Positions 62,618-64,000 of a DNA stretch of 64,000 bases are shown piece by piece (within the stretch, counting starts at the first letter, position 1; the number at the start of each line of letters is the position of its first letter). The DNA is from CAZUZD01 sp964624465 (GTDB lineage Bacteria; Planctomycetota; Planctomycetia; Isosphaerales; Isosphaeraceae), in assembly GCA_964624465.1 (NCBI GenBank), contig CAZUZD010000001.1, forward strand, positions 5,317-69,316. Reading direction: 5' to 3'. Position numbers and translations under genes: made by a program. The notes below the pieces were generated by a model. The model did no database searches. It was not told where the DNA came from and saw only the letters and a program-made list of their open reading frames with translations.

Positions 62618-62947
62618 CGGCCGCAATCTCCGGGACTGGTGGGCAGGAACTCCAGCGCGATTCGCACCGGTCGGTCAGGCGGGAGCCTGACCCGCGAACG
62701 GACCGGAGGAGTCGGACCTGACGCCGAGCCCCGGGGCCGCCTCTTACGCGAGCCCCCCAGTGTGACCGCCGACGCACATTCACGAAACCCGGAGTTCCTC
62801 GAATGCGGCTCGCATGAAGGCCGGTCCGGGCGTGGCGATCCTCGGCCCGCCCGGCATTGTGGGACGGCGACCGGGATGCGATCCTGGGGAACATCTGTGG
62901 AACGGGCGCAATGCGTCCCCACCACTCGCCCGCGGGGAGGGTCGCAC
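62618..62947. other. Divergent intergenic region
   Basis: 330 bp between the helicase (-) and the DUF1501 gene (+), expected to carry both promoters. I see no gene or repeat in it and no clear promoter hexamers. Confidence 0.4.
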
Positions 62948-64000
62948 GTGGCTGCAAACCCGAAGAGCAACGTGAATCGTCGGGCCTTCCTGGTGGCCTC
63001 CGCCACGGCGGCCGCCGGGCTGGCGGCGCGGCCGGCCGCCGGAGCGCTCCAACCCGGAAAGGATGGCGCGCCGGCCCGGTCGTGCATCGTGTTCTTCCTG
63101 TGCGGCGGCGCCTCGCACATCGACACCTGGGACCTGAAACCCGAGGCGCCGGCCGAGTATCGGGGCAGCTTCCAGCCCATCCCGACCAGCGCGACCGGCG
63201 TCCGGCTCTGCGAGCACCTGCCCCTGCTCGCGCGCCAGGCGCACCACCTGGCGGTGGTCCAGGGTGTGAACCACACCGTCAGCACGAACGACCACCACGC
63301 CGGCTACTACTACAACCTGACCGGCCACGAGCCTGATCCCAGCTTCCTGAGCCTGGGCAACGATCGGACCCCCAGGGCGGACGACTGGCCGTACCTGGGA
63401 TGCGTGGCCGCCAGCCGGCTGCCACGACACCCGTCCTTGCCCAACGCGATCACGCTGCCGCACCGGCCCAGCCAGGCCCCCTACACCCGCCCCGGGCAGT
63501 TCTCGGCCCGGCTGGGGGTGGAGTTCGACCCGCTCTACATCGATGGCAGTCGCGAGGCCCCGACCCGGTTCGCCGCGCCGGCGCTGGCGCTGGCAGGCGA
63601 CCTGTCGATGTCCAGGTTGCTGGACCGACGGGGCTTGCTCGACTCCCTCGACCAGTCGAGGCGGGACTGGAATGCCTCGAACTCCATGGCACAGTGGGAC
63701 ACGCTTCAGCGTCGAGCCTGGGAGCTGCTGTCGTCATCGGGCACGACGACCGCGTTCGATGTCGCGAGCGAGCCCGATGGCGTCCAGGAGCGGTACGGCC
63801 GGAACGTCAACGGGATGAGCCTCCTGATGGCGCGCCGACTGGTGGAGGCGGGCGTGCCGTTCGTCACGGTCTTCTGGAAGGAGGACATGAAGACGGCCGA
63901 CCGGTGCAAGAGCGGCGGCGGGTGGGACACACATGGCGACAATTTCGGAGACTTCTCGCTGAACCCGCCTGGAGGCTCGTCGCCTCAAGGGGCTCTTGAC
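62948..64000 (+). CDS. DUF1501 twin-arginine exported protein (runs off the window)
   Basis: An open frame from GTG 62948 to the end of the window, 351 codons so far. GGAGGG lies 8 bases before the GTG. The N-terminus has a twin-arginine leader (NVNRRAFLVASATAAAGLAA), followed by the DUF1501 signature: SCIVFFLCGGASHIDTWDLK, HHLAVVQGVNHTVSTNDHHA and YYNLTGHEPD. Later blocks include NAITLPHRPSQAPYTRPGQF and GGGWDTHGDNF. DUF1501 proteins are sulfatase-related and very common in planctomycetes, usually paired with a cytochrome PSD1 gene, which would lie beyond 64000 or be absent. Confidence 0.88.
   Translation, partial: MAANPKSNVNRRAFLVASATAAAGLAARPAAGALQPGKDGAPARSCIVFFLCGGASHIDTWDLKPEAPAEYRGSFQPIPTSATGVRLCEHLPLLARQAHHLAVVQGVNHTVSTNDHHAGYYYNLTGHEPDPSFLSLGNDRTPRADDWPYLGCVAASRLPRHPSLPNAITLPHRPSQAPYTRPGQFSARLGVEFDPLYIDGSREAPTRFAAPALALAGDLSMSRLLDRRGLLDSLDQSRRDWNASNSMAQWDTLQRRAWELLSSSGTTTAFDVASEPDGVQERYGRNVNGMSLLMARRLVEAGVPFVTVFWKEDMKTADRCKSGGGWDTHGDNFGDFSLNPPGGSSPQGALD

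Overview
The window looks like chromosomal DNA of a high-GC planctomycete, most likely near the Isosphaeraceae. Several gene types support this: a DUF1501 protein with a twin-arginine leader, Ser/Thr kinases with a DWG motif, a kinase fused to planctomycete-type cytochrome c domains, secreted PPC-repeat proteins, and the serine-recombinase element common in this group. The assignment rests on gene content only; no rRNA or other marker gene is present.

Layout. 1-4752 (+) is a tightly packed surface-polysaccharide operon: DUF4910 peptidase-like protein, SpsF-type nucleotidyltransferase, HD-like protein, FemAB-like acyltransferase and methyltransferase. 5020-9720 is a graveyard of mobile DNA. 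An IS701-type transposase remnant comes first, then an IS21-type istAB pair whose istB is split exactly at its P-loop by a 2.5-kb serine-recombinase element, then a decayed DDE transposase. 9901-13631 (+) holds a sialate O-acetylesterase-like enzyme and a DUF6288/PDZ/HEAT protein whose C-terminus is supplied by an IS21-type end. 13602-14945 is a second graveyard: an istA 5' end, the 3' half of a tRNA-His gene, an integrase fragment and an IS256 tail. 14948-17311 (-) encodes a SIMPL protein and a PPC-repeat protein with a perfect internal duplication; divergent from these is a 1279-residue Ser/Thr kinase with eleven 48-residue TPR units.

21857-42583 (+) is the core of the window, an unusual Tad (Flp) pilus locus. 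In order it carries a sigma-like regulator, a CpaF ATPase, two Flp-like pilins each followed by a strong hairpin, an A24 prepilin peptidase, a 55-residue pseudopilin, TadE/TadG-like proteins, CpaB, a second CpaF with an FHA-like N-terminus, TadB, TadC, a membrane FHA-like protein, a pseudokinase-PEGA-FGE protein, a very large unknown protein and a leucine-rich repeat protein. I recognise no secretin, CpaE or TadD here. The combination suggests a pilus tied to phospho-signalling.

42673-51071 (-) encodes envelope or secreted proteins: an unknown exported protein, a serpin interrupted by a PDZ domain, a tyrosine-rich Tat-type protein, a membrane kinase with two CxxCH haem sites and an exported metacaspase with two PDZ domains. 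51367-55803 (-) is a two-gene unit, a protein ending in a Tox-REase-5-like nuclease domain and a 938-residue partner of unknown fold; it is my best candidate for an undescribed effector system. 56213-60070 (-) is carbohydrate metabolism: GH130 phosphorylase, Gfo/Idh/MocA oxidoreductase and a GT4 glycosyltransferase broken by one stop codon. The window ends with a Ski2-like helicase (-) and the start of a DUF1501 gene (+).
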